DNA of 64,000 bases from Gammaproteobacteria bacterium (lineage in GTDB: Bacteria > Pseudomonadota > Gammaproteobacteria > Enterobacterales > Alteromonadaceae), in the NCBI GenBank assembly GCA_018222985.1, contig JAAEZG010000002.1, positions 124,001-188,000 on the forward strand. The letters are read 5' to 3'. This document shows positions 27,519 through 37,662 of the stretch, one piece after another. A model generated the notes under the pieces. It did not search any database. It saw only the letters and a program-made list of their open reading frames with translations, and had not been told where the DNA came from. Each line of letters starts with the position of its first letter. The first letter of the stretch is position 1. The translations under genes were made by a program, and so were the position numbers.

Positions 27519-30500
27519 TGTTCAATATTGCTCGCTTTAGTATGAAGCGCACCACCACCAGTTGGATGGTGCTGCTGATACTTTTTTTAGGTGGCTTAGT
27601 CGCGCTACAACAAATTGGTCGTTTGGAAGACCCCGAGTTTACCCTCAAACAAGCCATGGTGATTACCCAGTACCCGGGCGCAACGGCACAACAAGTTGAA
27701 GAAGAAGTAACCTACCGCCTTGAGAACGCCATTCAAGAGCTTAGTTATGTTGACCATATCACGTCAGTATCGAAACCTGGCTTAAGCCAGATCATGATCG
27801 AAATGCATACCACCTTGCGCAAACACCAAATGCCACAAGTGTGGGACGAGCTGCGGCGCAAAGTGAATGATACCCGTGCACAGCTACCGCCGGGCAGCGG
27901 CGAGCCAATGGTCAAAGACGACTTTGCTGACGTATACGGTATGACCTTTGCCATCAGCGGCGACGGATACAGCTATCAAGATATATCCGACTATACCGAT
28001 TACCTGCGTCGCGAACTGGTGCTGGTGAAAGGTGTTGGCAAAGTCATGGTTGCCGGTAAGCAGAATGAACAAGTGATTGTTGAAGTTTCGCGTGAAAAAT
28101 TAGCCAACTTTGGCATTCCACCTCAGCAACTGATGAATTTGCTGCACACGCAAAATGTGGTGAGCGATGCAGGGCGCGTGCAAATTGGAAGCGAGCGCAT
28201 ACGGCTGCAAACCACGGGTGAATTTACCAGTGTTGATGAGCTAGCGAACCTGATGATCAGCAACCCGGGTGCCCAAGAGCGTATTCTTTTGCGCGACGTT
28301 GCCACGGTATCGCGCCAGTACCAAGATATTCCCACCCATTTAGTGCGTTACAACGGCCAAGAGTCACTCTGGCTGGCGCTGTCATTTGCCGACGGCGTGA
28401 ACGTGGTTGACGTTGGCGAGCGGGTTATGCAGCGGCTTGAAGAACTGCGGTATGCGCAGCCCGTTGGTATGCATATTGATAAAATTTACGACCAACCAAG
28501 CGAAGTTGAGCGCTCGGTAAGTAACTTCTTAATTAACCTTGCCGAAGCCGTTGTTATTGTCGTTATTGCACTATTGCTAACTATGGGGCTACGCTCGGGC
28601 GTGCTTATTGGCAGTGTGTTACTCGTGACCGTACTAGGCAGCTTTATTTTCATGTACCTCATGGACATCCAGTTGCAGCGTGTGTCACTTGGGGCGCTCA
28701 TTATTGCGCTGGGCATGCTAGTTGATAACGCGATTGTGATTGCCGAAGGCATGTTAGTTGGTGTGCGGCGCGGTTTGTCACGCATACAAGCTGCCAGTGA
28801 CGTGGTGCAGCAGAATATTTGGCCGTTACTTGGTGCAACCGCCATTGCGGTGATTGCTTTTGCGCCGATTGGGTTGTCGCGCGACGCCAGCGGCGAATAC
28901 GCCAACTCATTGTTCTGGGTGCTGTTTATTTCGTTGCTGCTGAGTTGGTTTACGGCCATTACGCTCACCCCTTTCTTGGGGAACATTCTGTTTCGCAAAG
29001 ACGCTCGTGCGCGGTCGGCGCGTGAACAACCGGAAGACGACGATCATGTGTACAACCACTGGGTGTTTCGCGGTTACCGAAAGCTGCTGCACGGTTTCTT
29101 AGCGTGGCGCAAAACCACAGTTGCGGTGATGCTTGGGCTGCTGCTACTTGCAGGCTATGGCTTCACCACAGTCAAGCAAAGCTTTTTCCCGCCCAGTACC
29201 ACGCCCATTGCCTTTGTTGATTTGTGGTACCCGCAAGGTACGGATATTCGTGCCACTGCGCAGCAAGTACGGCAGCTTGAACACTATTTGTTACAACGTG
29301 ATCAAGAGCAAGGTGTTGCTTATGTGGCGAGTACGATTGGGCAGGGCGCGCCGCGTTTCACACTGACCTATATGGTTGAAAAGTCGTACGAAAGCTACGC
29401 GCAGCTCATTCTTCGGGCGCAAACCACCGAGCAGCTGCAACAGGTGCTACAAGACTTTGAGCAGTTTCTTAAAATTCAACAGCTTGACGTTGAATACAAA
29501 ATGAAGCCGCTGGAAATGGGGCCAACCCAAGCCGCTAAAATTGAAGCGCGCTTTAGTGGGCCAGACCCTGTTGTGCTGCGTAGTTTAGCTGAACAAGCGC
29601 GCACAATTATGGCCGCCGATGCGGGTATTCATAACCTGCGTGACAACTGGCGGCAACGTAGCAAAGTATTGCAACCCGTATTTAACGAAGCGACGGCGCG
29701 ACGTTTGGGAATTACTAAAGCTGACGTTGATGACGTATTAAAACGAAATTTCACTGGGCAAACGGTTGGGGTTTATCGCGATGGTACCGACTTGCTGCCG
29801 ATTGTGGTGCGAGCGCCGGCAGACGAGCGTAGTGACTTAGACAACTGGCGTGAGTTGCCTGTGTACAGCAACGCGCTGCAACGGCACGTGCCACTTGGCC
29901 AGGTGGTTAGCGACATGCAGCTGCTTGCCGAAGACAACCTGATTGTGCGTCGCGACCGCAAGCGCACCCTCACCGTGATGGCTGATCATGATATTTTTGG
30001 TGAAGAAACGCCGGCTATGGTGCTGGCGCGCGTACGTCCGGCCATTGAAGCGATCAACCTACCTGCGGGCTACGAGTTAAGCTGGGGCGGCGAATTTGAA
30101 GCCTCTAAAAAGGCCACCGGGGCGGTGTTTGAAGCGCTGCCGTTAGCATTTTTAGTCATGTTTATTATTACCGTACTGTTGTTCAGTTCAATTCGCCAAG
30201 CTGGCGTTTTATGGACCACAGTGCCGCTGAGCATCATTGGGGTTACCTTGGGTTTATGGGCCACCAATCAGCCATTTGGGTTTATGGCACTACTAGGCTT
30301 TTTAAGCTTGTCCGGCATGCTGATTAAAAACGGTGTGGTTCTGCTTGAGCAAATTCGCGTCGAACTCCGCGCCGGTAAAGCTGCTATTGATGCTTTAGTT
30401 GACGCTTCGGTGAGTCGTGTGCGGCCCGTTTCGATGACCGCCGCCACCACCATTGTCGGCATGATTCCGTTGTTATTCGATGACTTCTTTGTCAGTATGG

Positions 30501-30592
30501 CGGTGGTCATTATGTTCGGTCTTGGCTTCGCAACCTTGCTAACCTTGGTTGTGGTTCCCGTTATGTACGCGTTGGTTATGCGAGTGAAATGA
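27518..30592 (+). CDS. RND efflux pump permease (AcrB/HAE-type)
   Basis: 1024-residue proton-driven inner-membrane pump. It starts MFNIARFSMKRTTTSWM and has the RND duplicate layout: one TM helix, a large periplasmic loop (about 35–330), six TM helices, a second loop (about 555–860) and five TM helices. The TM4 segment LGALIIALGMLVDNAIVIAEGM carries the conserved acidic residue of the proton relay. ATG at 27518 overlaps the adaptor stop; an in-frame start at 27494 adds eight residues and is less likely. Sequence style (GLSQIMIEMHTTLR, PGATAQQVEEEVTYRLE) is that of the VexF/MdtB-like group; substrate unknown. Confidence 0.94.
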   Translation: MFNIARFSMKRTTTSWMVLLILFLGGLVALQQIGRLEDPEFTLKQAMVITQYPGATAQQVEEEVTYRLENAIQELSYVDHITSVSKPGLSQIMIEMHTTLRKHQMPQVWDELRRKVNDTRAQLPPGSGEPMVKDDFADVYGMTFAISGDGYSYQDISDYTDYLRRELVLVKGVGKVMVAGKQNEQVIVEVSREKLANFGIPPQQLMNLLHTQNVVSDAGRVQIGSERIRLQTTGEFTSVDELANLMISNPGAQERILLRDVATVSRQYQDIPTHLVRYNGQESLWLALSFADGVNVVDVGERVMQRLEELRYAQPVGMHIDKIYDQPSEVERSVSNFLINLAEAVVIVVIALLLTMGLRSGVLIGSVLLVTVLGSFIFMYLMDIQLQRVSLGALIIALGMLVDNAIVIAEGMLVGVRRGLSRIQAASDVVQQNIWPLLGATAIAVIAFAPIGLSRDASGEYANSLFWVLFISLLLSWFTAITLTPFLGNILFRKDARARSAREQPEDDDHVYNHWVFRGYRKLLHGFLAWRKTTVAVMLGLLLLAGYGFTTVKQSFFPPSTTPIAFVDLWYPQGTDIRATAQQVRQLEHYLLQRDQEQGVAYVASTIGQGAPRFTLTYMVEKSYESYAQLILRAQTTEQLQQVLQDFEQFLKIQQLDVEYKMKPLEMGPTQAAKIEARFSGPDPVVLRSLAEQARTIMAADAGIHNLRDNWRQRSKVLQPVFNEATARRLGITKADVDDVLKRNFTGQTVGVYRDGTDLLPIVVRAPADERSDLDNWRELPVYSNALQRHVPLGQVVSDMQLLAEDNLIVRRDRKRTLTVMADHDIFGEETPAMVLARVRPAIEAINLPAGYELSWGGEFEASKKATGAVFEALPLAFLVMFIITVLLFSSIRQAGVLWTTVPLSIIGVTLGLWATNQPFGFMALLGFLSLSGMLIKNGVVLLEQIRVELRAGKAAIDALVDASVSRVRPVSMTAATTIVGMIPLLFDDFFVSMAVVIMFGLGFATLLTLVVVPVMYALVMRVK

Positions 30593-31335
30593 ATCTGAAG
30601 TTTTTAGGTGCCAGTGGTGGATTAGGCGGCAGTGTCAGTGCCAATAATGGCAGTACTTGCGTGCAAGTGGCTGACGATATTCTTATAGACGTTGGCACCG
30701 GCATTACAGCATTGAACTTGCAGCAAATGCAAAAGGTTCGCCACGTATTTTTAACGCACAGCCACAGCGACCATATTTGCTGTTTGCCCATGCTGTTAGG
30801 TAACTTGTTCAACGTGGCTGACGCCGAACAACCGGTTACTGTTTATGGCTCACACGACACCTTAGAAGCCATTCGTGAACATGTATTTAATTGGGTTGTG
30901 TGGCCCGATATGCGCGAGTTACCCAGCAAAGAAAAGCCGTTGCTGCGGTTGCAAGAAATAGAAGCAGGCGAAGTTTTTCAGTTCGACGATATCACATTAG
31001 AGCCTTTCAAAACCTACCACACCGTGCCCACGCTTGGTTTCGCAGTTCGCCGCACCGGCACCCAAACCGTATTCGTGGCCGACAGCGGCTATGCCGAAAG
31101 TGTGGTCGCCAACTTGAACGGGCTTGGGCCCATTGACGATATTATTCTTGAGTGCTCGTTCCCAAATGAGCTTGAAGCCGTCGCAAATCAGTCGTGCCAC
31201 CTAACTCCAGCTTTGTGCGAAAAACTACTCAGCGAGCTTGCCGTGCAGCCACGCAATATCTGGATAAATCACCTCAAGCCCGACGTTGAACAACAGATTA
31301 TTCCGCAACTGCCAAGCGCCTGGAAGCTACTTTAA
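30589..31335 (+). CDS. MBL-fold metallohydrolase (class II cyclic-nucleotide phosphodiesterase-like)
   Basis: 248-residue metallo-beta-lactamase-fold protein. Metal ligands are readable: HSHSDH (HxHxDH) near residue 57, a further His in KTYHTVPTLGFAV, Asp in VFVADSGY and the C-terminal His of WINHLKPD. The overall arrangement (LGASGGLGGSVSANNGSTCVQVADDILIDVGTGIT … HVFLTHSHSDHICCLPMLLGNLF) resembles class II 3',5'-cAMP phosphodiesterases of the yeast PDE1/CpdP type, but RNase Z-like or other hydrolases are possible. It overlaps the RND permease by 4 nt (ATGA) and is likely co-transcribed. Confidence 0.8.
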   Translation: MNLKFLGASGGLGGSVSANNGSTCVQVADDILIDVGTGITALNLQQMQKVRHVFLTHSHSDHICCLPMLLGNLFNVADAEQPVTVYGSHDTLEAIREHVFNWVVWPDMRELPSKEKPLLRLQEIEAGEVFQFDDITLEPFKTYHTVPTLGFAVRRTGTQTVFVADSGYAESVVANLNGLGPIDDIILECSFPNELEAVANQSCHLTPALCEKLLSELAVQPRNIWINHLKPDVEQQIIPQLPSAWKLL

Positions 31336-31629
31336 ATTAAGCATAAACAACCTTAGCTGCTGCTCTTCGCGCATAATATGCAAAATGTAAACACGCTGGT
31401 CCGCAACCTTATAGAATATGCGGCAAGGGGGTACGATAAGCTCACGAATGGGTAAGCTAGGAAGCTCGGGTGCGGAACGACCTGACTCAGGAAATAAGGT
31501 TAGTGTACTTATGCGTTTTATAACTGAGTTAACCAGTTTTGCAGCCGCTTTAGGGTTGTTCAAAGCAATGTAATCGGCTAGGCCAACCAAGTCATTTTTG
31601 GCGTTGAGAGTCCATATTATTTCGGCCAT
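31327..31629 (-). CDS. Type II toxin, RelE/ParE superfamily
   Basis: 100-residue toxin. The ParE-like pattern is clear: IIWTLNAKNDLVGLADYIALNNPKAAAKLVNSVIKRISTLTLFPESGRSAPELP then RELIVPPCRIFYKVADQRVYILHIMREEQQL. Its start is immediately after the antitoxin stop (adjacent codons), consistent with coupled translation. The 3' end overlaps the convergent MBL hydrolase by 9 nt. Target (gyrase or ribosome) cannot be read from sequence. Confidence 0.87.
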   Translation of the reverse strand: MAEIIWTLNAKNDLVGLADYIALNNPKAAAKLVNSVIKRISTLTLFPESGRSAPELPSLPIRELIVPPCRIFYKVADQRVYILHIMREEQQLRLFMLNLK

Positions 31630-31899
31630 TTATTCTGACCAACGGGCAATCTTGTTTTGTAATTCACTAGTGACGTCTTCGTGGCTTTGTGTACGTTGTT
31701 CAAGAATATCTTGCTCGCCACGCGTAATCGCTTCGAGAAGTCGTAATCGGCGCTGGGTAAATTCGTAATCTTCCACGTCAACCAAGTAAGCCGAAGGTTG
31801 CCCATGCTCAGTAATCAGCACGGGCTCCTTAGACTCATGAAGCTCGGCCAAAATTTTTGTCGCTTGACGTTTTAGGCTGGTGACTAATTCAACTTTCAT
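31630..31899 (-). CDS. Type II antitoxin, Phd/YefM family
   Basis: 89-residue antitoxin: MKVELVTSLKRQATKILAELHESKEPVLITEHGQPSAYLVDVEDYEFTQRRLRLLEAI is the Phd/YefM fold, and the C-terminal tail (EDVTSELQNKIARWSE) would bind the toxin. The ATG at 31899 is preferred over an upstream in-frame start that reads through a likely operator. It lies directly upstream of the toxin gene. The inverted repeat at 31914–31934 is the expected autoregulatory site. Confidence 0.87.
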   Translation of the reverse strand: MKVELVTSLKRQATKILAELHESKEPVLITEHGQPSAYLVDVEDYEFTQRRLRLLEAITRGEQDILEQRTQSHEDVTSELQNKIARWSE

Positions 31900-31913
31900 G
31901 ATGACGACATCGC

Positions 31914-31934
31914 TCACTTTGATAACCAAAGTGA
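31914..31934 (-). promoter_or_regulatory. Inverted repeat before the toxin–antitoxin pair (probable operator)
   Basis: TCACTTT (31914–31920) and AAAGTGA (31928–31934) form a 7-base inverted repeat with a 7-nt spacer, 15 nt upstream of the antitoxin ATG. Size and position fit binding of the antitoxin dimer. A possible -10 (TACTAT) lies just upstream on the minus strand. Confidence 0.5.
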
Positions 31935-32005
31935 CACTATAGTACCACTTTTGGCTGCTAGCAATAGCCACGCCGATTCAAAGAGTCAGTTACGAAAACT
32001 CTAAA

Positions 32006-32332
32006 CTAAGCAAAACCACGCCAATCGAGAGTTTCTTCGGCTTGCGGCTTTTTCGGCACGTAAATGACGTACGCAAATTGCTGCTGCAAACTCGAATAGC
32101 CATTGCTAATGTCAGCAATAGAATCCGCTTTCGCCGCCGCACCAGCTTGCTGCGCAATATCGTGCGCAGCCGTATCAAAGCTGTGATACAAACTACCGGC
32201 CGCACGCTCTGGTGAATACACATAAGTGTAAACCTGCATGGACGAATCGTTTGCTTCGTCGGCTTGAACCGCTGACACACCGCTAGCAATCATTGCTGCG
32301 GCAACCCATGTATTTAATGTTAGTACTTTCAT
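32006..32332 (-). CDS. Small secreted protein of unknown function
   Basis: 108-residue product with a clear signal peptide (MKVLTLNTWVAAAMIASGVSAVQA, cleavage after AVQA) and a mature part of about 85 residues with no motif I recognise (YTYVYSPERAAGSLYHSFDTAAHDIAQQAG … QQFAYVIYVPKKPQ). The ATG at 32332 is preceded by GGGGGGAA and is preferred over an upstream in-frame start. It stands alone between a toxin–antitoxin pair and repeat DNA. Periplasmic or secreted location is inferred from the signal. Confidence 0.7.
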   Translation of the reverse strand: MKVLTLNTWVAAAMIASGVSAVQADEANDSSMQVYTYVYSPERAAGSLYHSFDTAAHDIAQQAGAAAKADSIADISNGYSSLQQQFAYVIYVPKKPQAEETLDWRGFA

Positions 32333-32431
32333 GACAAGTTCCCCCCACAGAACGGTTATCAAGATTCGTACCTATTAAGATAGTCGGAAAGTGTGAAAGG
32401 TTTATGTCGCAAATGTAACCAATAGTAAAAA

Positions 32432-32588
32432 CGTTATTCGTTATTCGTTATTCGATCGCTTCGCTGTTCGTCCACTTCGTTGTTCGTACGCTTCGCTGTT
32501 CGTGCTTCGTTTTACCGAATAGCGCGAAGCGCGGACAAACAGTGAACGAAGTGAACGCACGAATAACGAATAACGAATAACGAATATC
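32432..32588. repeat. TTATTCG-type inverted repeat (upstream of acnB)
   Basis: About 157 nt with arms CGTTATT ×3 at the left (32432–32454) and AATAACG ×3 at the right (32561–32586). Inside the arms are GCTTCGCTGTTCGT-type units on the left and their inverted counterparts (CGCGGACAAACAGTGAACGAAG) near the right arm. The whole could fold into a long imperfect hairpin. It shares layout and motifs with the copy at 57036. The rest of the 379-nt gap between the secreted-protein gene and acnB holds only a probable acnB promoter (TATAAT at 32665–32670). Confidence 0.88.
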
Positions 32589-32664
32589 GCTCTTATTCAC
32601 GGTATTTATCGCAAAGATTGACGTATATATCCCTGTATGAATTTAATTCCTCACAAAAAAACCG

Positions 32665-32670
32665 TATAAT
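32665..32670 (+). promoter_or_regulatory. Candidate -10 element of acnB
   Basis: TATAAT at 32665–32670, 41 nt before the acnB GTG start. No good -35 is visible at the usual distance, so an activator may be involved, or another promoter may lie upstream. Confidence 0.45.
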
Positions 32671-32711
32671 TCGCCGCAAATTTCTAACCGCAACAGCAAA
32701 AGGGGTACCCA

Positions 32712-35297
32712 GTGCTGCAAGAATACCGTAAGCATGTCGAAGAGCGGGCCGCAGAAGGCATTCCGCCAAAACCACTGACAGCAGAGCAAGTTGCTGACTT
32801 AGTTGAATTACTGAAAAATCCACCAGCCGGCGAAGAAGACTTTCTGGTTGAGCTTATTTCTGAGCGTGTACCGCCGGGTGTTGACGAAGCGGCCTACGTA
32901 AAAGCTGGTTTCTTGTCAGCTATCGTGAAAGGCGAAGCGACTAGCCCAATTATTAGCAAAGATGCTGCGGTATCATTGTTAGGTAACATGCACGGTGGTT
33001 ACAACATCGTGACTTTGGTTGAGTTGTTAGATGACGCAGAATTAGGCGAGCTAGCTGCTGCAGAATTGAAGCACACCTTGTTGATGTTCGATGCCTTCCA
33101 CGATGTGGAAGAAAAAATGAAAAATGGTAATGCGTTAGCCAAAGAAGTTGTTGAGTCATGGGCTGATGCAGAATGGTTTACTAGCCGCGATGAAATGGCT
33201 GAAGCCATTAAAGCGACGGTATTTAAAGTAACCGGCGAAACCAATACCGACGATTTGTCACCAGCACCAGATGCATGGTCGCGCCCTGATATTCCATTGC
33301 ACGCGAAAGCGATGTACAAAATGCCACGTGAAGGCGTGACTGACGCGGCGAAGCAAATTGAAGAGTTGAAGCAAAAAGGTCACCCAGTTGCTTTCGTTGG
33401 CGACGTAGTCGGTACTGGTTCTTCGCGTAAATCAGCCACGAACTCAGTGTTGTGGTTTATTGGTGAAGACATGCCTGGTACGCCAAACAAGCGTGCTGGC
33501 GGTATCTGTATTGGCGGCAAAGTGGCGCCAATTTTCTTCAACACCATGAAAGACGCAGGCGCGTTGGTGTTTGAAGCAGACGTTGAAAAAATGAACATGG
33601 GTGATGTGATTACGATTTACCCATACGCAGGCAAAATTGAAAACGAAGCGGGCGAAGTCATTGCAGAATATGACTATGCATCGCGCGTTATTCTTGACGA
33701 AGTGCGTGCCGGTGGTCGTATCAACTTGATCATTGGTCGTGGTTTGACTGAAAAAGCTCGTGAATCATTAGGTTTAGGCCCATCAGACTTGTTCTTGAAG
33801 CCTGAGCAACCAGCAGACAGCGGTAAAGGCTTTACTTTAGCGCAGAAAATGGTTGGTAAAGCATGTGGTATGGAAGGCGTACGCCCAGGTACTTACTGTG
33901 AGCCGAAAATGACCACCGTAGGTTCGCAAGATACCACCGGCCCAATGACTCGTGACGAGCTGAAAGACCTTGCTTGTTTAGGCTTCACTGCGGACTTAAC
34001 CATGCAGTCGTTCTGTCACACCGCGGCGTATCCGAAGCCGGTTGATATTGAAACTCAGCACACCTTGCCTGATTTCATTATGAACCGTGGCGGTGTAAGC
34101 TTGCGTCCAGGCGACGGTATCATCCACAGCTGGTTGAACCGTATGTTATTGCCAGACACCGTGGGTACTGGCGGTGACTCGCACACGCGTTTCCCATTAG
34201 GTATTTCGTTCCCAGCGGGTTCAGGTTTGGTTGCTTTCGCAGCAGCAACTGGCGTTATGCCATTAGATATGCCTGAGTCAGTATTGGTACGCTTCAAAGG
34301 TGAAATGCAGCCAGGTATCACGTTGCGTGACTTGGTACATGCAATTCCTGCGTTCGCCATTAAAGACGGCTTGTTAACCGTTGAAAAGCGTGGCAAGAAG
34401 AACATCTTCTCGGGTCGTATTCTAGAAATTGAAGGCTTGGATCACTTAACTGTTGAGCAAGCATTTGAATTGTCAGATGCGTCTGCTGAACGTTCTGCAG
34501 CGGGTTGTACCATCAACTTGTCAGAAGAGTCAGTGGCAGAGTACTTACGTTCAAACATTACCATGTTGCGTTGGATGATCAACGAAGGTTACGGTGATGC
34601 GCGTACCCTTGAGCGCCGTGCTCGTAAAATGGAAGAGTGGTTGGCCAACCCGCAGTTAATGCGTGCTGACGCCGACGCTGAATACTCAGCAGTTATCGAA
34701 ATCGATTTGGCAGAAATTCAAGAGCCAATCGTTTGTTGCCCGAATGACCCAGACGACGCTAAATTCTTGAGCGAAGTAGCTGGTGACAAGGTGGACGAAG
34801 TATTCATTGGTTCGTGCATGACCAACATTGGTCACTTCCGCGCAGCCGGTAAATTGCTTGAGAAAAACACCCAAGAGCTAAACACGCGTTTGTGGATTGC
34901 GCCACCAACTAAGATGGACGAAGCGCAATTACGCGAAGAAGGTTACTACAATATTTACGCCAACAACGGCGTACGTACCGAAATGCCAGGTTGTTCACTG
35001 TGCATGGGTAACCAAGCTCGCGTAGAAGCCGGTGCAACCGTATTGTCTACCTCAACGCGTAACTTCCCGAACCGTTTAGGTGACGGCGCGAACGTGTACT
35101 TAACGTCAGCGGAATTGGCTGCAGTAGGCGCTATTTTAGGTAAGCTACCAACGCCTGCAGAGTACATGGAATACGCTCAAGACATTAACGCAATGGCTGG
35201 CGAAGTTTACAAATACTTGAACTTCGATCAGATGGACGCTTTCCGCGAAGCAGAAGCTGCTGCTAAAGCGAACGTTATCCCAACCATTAACGTGTAA
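32712..35297 (+). CDS. acnB: Bifunctional aconitate hydratase 2 / 2-methylisocitrate dehydratase
   Basis: Aconitase B interconverts citrate and isocitrate in the TCA cycle and can act on 2-methylisocitrate. The 861-residue product (E. coli 865) has the AcnB-specific N-terminal HEAT-like and swivel domains ([22 protein letters not shown] … [13 protein letters not shown]) and the [4Fe-4S] ligands in [14 protein letters not shown] and [11 protein letters not shown]. It starts with GTG at 32712 (AGGGG 7 nt upstream), matching the E. coli N-terminus. A strong terminator follows. Position after lpd in a broad sense agrees with the enterobacterial order, but 15 kb of accessory DNA separates them here. 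Confidence 0.98.
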   Translation: MLQEYRKHVEERAAEGIPPKPLTAEQVADLVELLKNPPAGEEDFLVELISERVPPGVDEAAYVKAGFLSAIVKGEATSPIISKDAAVSLLGNMHGGYNIVTLVELLDDAELGELAAAELKHTLLMFDAFHDVEEKMKNGNALAKEVVESWADAEWFTSRDEMAEAIKATVFKVTGETNTDDLSPAPDAWSRPDIPLHAKAMYKMPREGVTDAAKQIEELKQKGHPVAFVGDVVGTGSSRKSATNSVLWFIGEDMPGTPNKRAGGICIGGKVAPIFFNTMKDAGALVFEADVEKMNMGDVITIYPYAGKIENEAGEVIAEYDYASRVILDEVRAGGRINLIIGRGLTEKARESLGLGPSDLFLKPEQPADSGKGFTLAQKMVGKACGMEGVRPGTYCEPKMTTVGSQDTTGPMTRDELKDLACLGFTADLTMQSFCHTAAYPKPVDIETQHTLPDFIMNRGGVSLRPGDGIIHSWLNRMLLPDTVGTGGDSHTRFPLGISFPAGSGLVAFAAATGVMPLDMPESVLVRFKGEMQPGITLRDLVHAIPAFAIKDGLLTVEKRGKKNIFSGRILEIEGLDHLTVEQAFELSDASAERSAAGCTINLSEESVAEYLRSNITMLRWMINEGYGDARTLERRARKMEEWLANPQLMRADADAEYSAVIEIDLAEIQEPIVCCPNDPDDAKFLSEVAGDKVDEVFIGSCMTNIGHFRAAGKLLEKNTQELNTRLWIAPPTKMDEAQLREEGYYNIYANNGVRTEMPGCSLCMGNQARVEAGATVLSTSTRNFPNRLGDGANVYLTSAELAAVGAILGKLPTPAEYMEYAQDINAMAGEVYKYLNFDQMDAFREAEAAAKANVIPTINV

Positions 35298-35351
35298 CCC
35301 CGCAGCTTGCTGGGTGGCGCAAAGCGCCGTTAATGCCATAAGCAGTACCTC

Positions 35352-35379
35352 AAAAAGGAGCTCATTCGAGCTCCTTTTT
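35352..35379 (+). terminator. acnB terminator
   Basis: AAAAAGGAGCTC (35352–35363) pairs with GAGCTCCTTTTT (35368–35379) around ATTC, followed by T. Textbook intrinsic terminator 55 nt after the acnB stop. Confidence 0.93.
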
Positions 35380-35469
35380 TACTGCCTAACCGACCTCAAA
35401 CAAACACAAACTTTACACTTTTTCACAATTGTCTATATTTTGACCTGTGATTAACGCATGGAGCAAATA

Positions 35470-36932
35470 ATGACAATAGTTAAATCTGGAAACGTTTCTT
35501 CATATTGGTTATCTCTCGCTTTTACTGTCTCACTAACGCTACTCGCTACTTTCACACTAGCAACGCCATCGGCTCTTGCTACTGACTCAGCCGCACGGCC
35601 TGAATTTAAGTTCGACGCAAATGAATTTGCACAACAACTTGAACGCGGCATGCAGCAATGGCAGGTGCCGGGCCTTGCTGTTGCAGTGGTTACCAAAGAC
35701 AGCGAATTGTTCAGCCAAACTCTTGGCACCACAAAACTAAATGCTCAAGGCAACCCCGCAGGGGCAAGCGTTGATGAACACACGGTGGTGCCATTGTCAT
35801 CAACCAGTAAGGGCGTGATAATTTAGGCCATTACTGGCTGTTTGTTGTTGGTTGGAATGACGAGAAAGTGCTGAGCAAAATGCCCTTAGTCGACTTTGTT
35901 CACTCATTTCGTAGTGAGTTTAGTTACAGCAACACGCTGTATCACTTTATGGGGTTGTTAGTGACGCGTGCGAGCGGTCAGCCTTGGCAAACCTTTATTC
36001 AAAACGAAGTTTGGCAGCCTTTAGGCATGCATTCAACGTACGTGTCGCAGCAGCAAATACCCGCAGACAAAGCGCGTATGCATGGCCATTACTGGAATGG
36101 CAAAAAGACCCAATACAGCGCTAAAGTTGATGACTATAACCTGCAATTGGCTACCCCGACAGGTTCATTCTGGACCACCTTGCACGACACCAAGCGCTAT
36201 TTACAGTTTTTGCTGAATGGCGGCAAAACCTATAACGACAAGCAGTTGGTAAAGCCCGAGCTGCTCAACGAGCTGTTTAAACCTCAAGTGGTCATTAATC
36301 AGCCTATTTATGCTGAATCCGCTATGGTGAACTCTAATTGGCGTACCTATGGGCTGGGCTGGTTTCAGCAAGACATCGACGGCATGAAAGTGGACTACCA
36401 CACGGGCAGTCAGTACGGCTTAAGCACCATGCTGGGGTTAGATCTTAAGCGGGGCGTCGCGTACGCCATGTTCAATAATCGAGACCATACAGAAATGCGT
36501 CACGCCATGTTGTGGCACTTAATGGATGCCGCTGACGGTAGCCTACAAAAAGACTGGAATAAAACCATTCACGACCATTACGTTAACCGCGAGAAAGAGC
36601 ATTTTGCGCACATGCAAAAAATGCTTGAAAATCGAGTGGCGAAAACCAAACCCAGTTTGCCATTAGCCGACTATGCTGGCACTTATCGGGACGAGTATGG
36701 CGCTGAAATAACGGTTGAAGTGGAGGACAGCACCAGCTTGCGTATTACCGACGGAATTTATTCAGATAAGTTAAAGCACTGGCATTTCGATAGCTTTTAC
36801 ACTACAGGCTCGTTGACCTTAGAGCCAACCTACTTGGTGCTAACCTTTGACACCGACTACACCGGTAAAGTCGGGAAAGTTAGCATGGGGCAGGCGGTAT
36901 ATTATCGAGTGCCTGAAGACAATCAGTCGTAA
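35470..36932 (+). pseudogene. Serine hydrolase (beta-lactamase/class C family) gene, internally deleted
   Basis: The 5' part encodes a signal peptide and the start of a class C-type serine hydrolase, up to VVPLSSTSKGVII (S-x-x-K catalytic motif, STSK) and then stops at TAG 35824–35826. Homology resumes in another frame (HYWLFVVGWNDEKVLSKMPLVDFVHSFRSEFSYSNTLYHFMG, including the YSN motif) and continues to the end of the domain and a DUF3471-like C-terminal module. Roughly 80–100 residues expected between STSK and YSN are absent. The ATG at 35470 has GGAG upstream. Probably a deletion-derived pseudogene; a GTG/ATG restart at 35868 would lack the catalytic Ser. Confidence 0.85.
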
Positions 36933-36936
36933 AACC

Positions 36937-36961
36937 AAAAGAGCGCTTCTAGCGCTCTTTT
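36937..36961 (+). terminator. Terminator after the broken serine hydrolase
   Basis: AAAAGAGCGCT (36937–36947) pairs with AGCGCTCTTTT (36951–36961), loop TCT, followed by TTG. Clear intrinsic terminator, separating this gene from the lipoprotein operon. Confidence 0.92.
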
Positions 36962-37103
36962 TTGTTTGATTATTCATGGGCTTATAATAAATGTTATAAA
37001 TTTAACTTGCGCTAAATCATTCTTTGCATAATCTTTACATAATCGATTAATTCTTGATCGGTTGTAAAAATAACAACAAACATCAGCTCATCGGAGAGCT
37101 CTC

Positions 37104-37631
37104 ATGAATACAATCAAACTTTCTTTCGTCGCATTTATTGCCTTACTTCTTAGTGCCTGTGCCATGGGCCCGCAATTAGCTCAACCTTACCAATTAACTG
37201 CACCGCCGCCCATTGAAAGCAATGGTGGCCAATTTATGAGCCCATATACCTCAGATGGCGTGCTGGCAGAGTGGGTTAATAACGCCCGCAATGCGGAAAT
37301 GGGCGCAGCTATTGGCGGTATGGCCGGTGCTTATGCTGGCCAAAAACTGGCGGAAAACATTCCGTTTTTTGGCGGCTGGATAGGCCAAGAAATTGGCAAT
37401 ACGGTAGGCCGTGAAATAGCACTTGAAGCCGCCGGCGGCGAAGAAGTGATTCGGGGTACCTCAGATATTTCGTTCAATAGTCTCGAAGAATTGTCAGTAT
37501 GGATGTATGTCACCCACTCTGCGCATCCTCACTATCAAGATGCACTTGAGTCTGCCATGGCAATTTACCCTGAGCTGAAAACTGTCTATACCCAAGCCTT
37601 GTATGCCGCATCAGCGCGCAGCGGGTATTAA
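37104..37631 (+). CDS. Glycine-zipper lipoprotein
   Basis: 175-residue lipoprotein: signal with lipobox LLSAC (Cys about 19). The middle contains a glycine-zipper hydrophobic hairpin (GAAIGGMAGAYAGQKLAENIPFFGGWIGQEIGNTVG, about 68–103) likely to insert in or lie on a membrane; the C-terminal part is helical with no known motif. GAGAGCT precedes the ATG. It is first in a six-gene envelope operon; 31 nt separate it from the LpoB-like gene. Function unknown. Confidence 0.75.
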   Translation: MNTIKLSFVAFIALLLSACAMGPQLAQPYQLTAPPPIESNGGQFMSPYTSDGVLAEWVNNARNAEMGAAIGGMAGAYAGQKLAENIPFFGGWIGQEIGNTVGREIALEAAGGEEVIRGTSDISFNSLEELSVWMYVTHSAHPHYQDALESAMAIYPELKTVYTQALYAASARSGY

Positions 37632-37662
37632 GTTCACGCCAAACAAATAACAGGTCTTTGCT

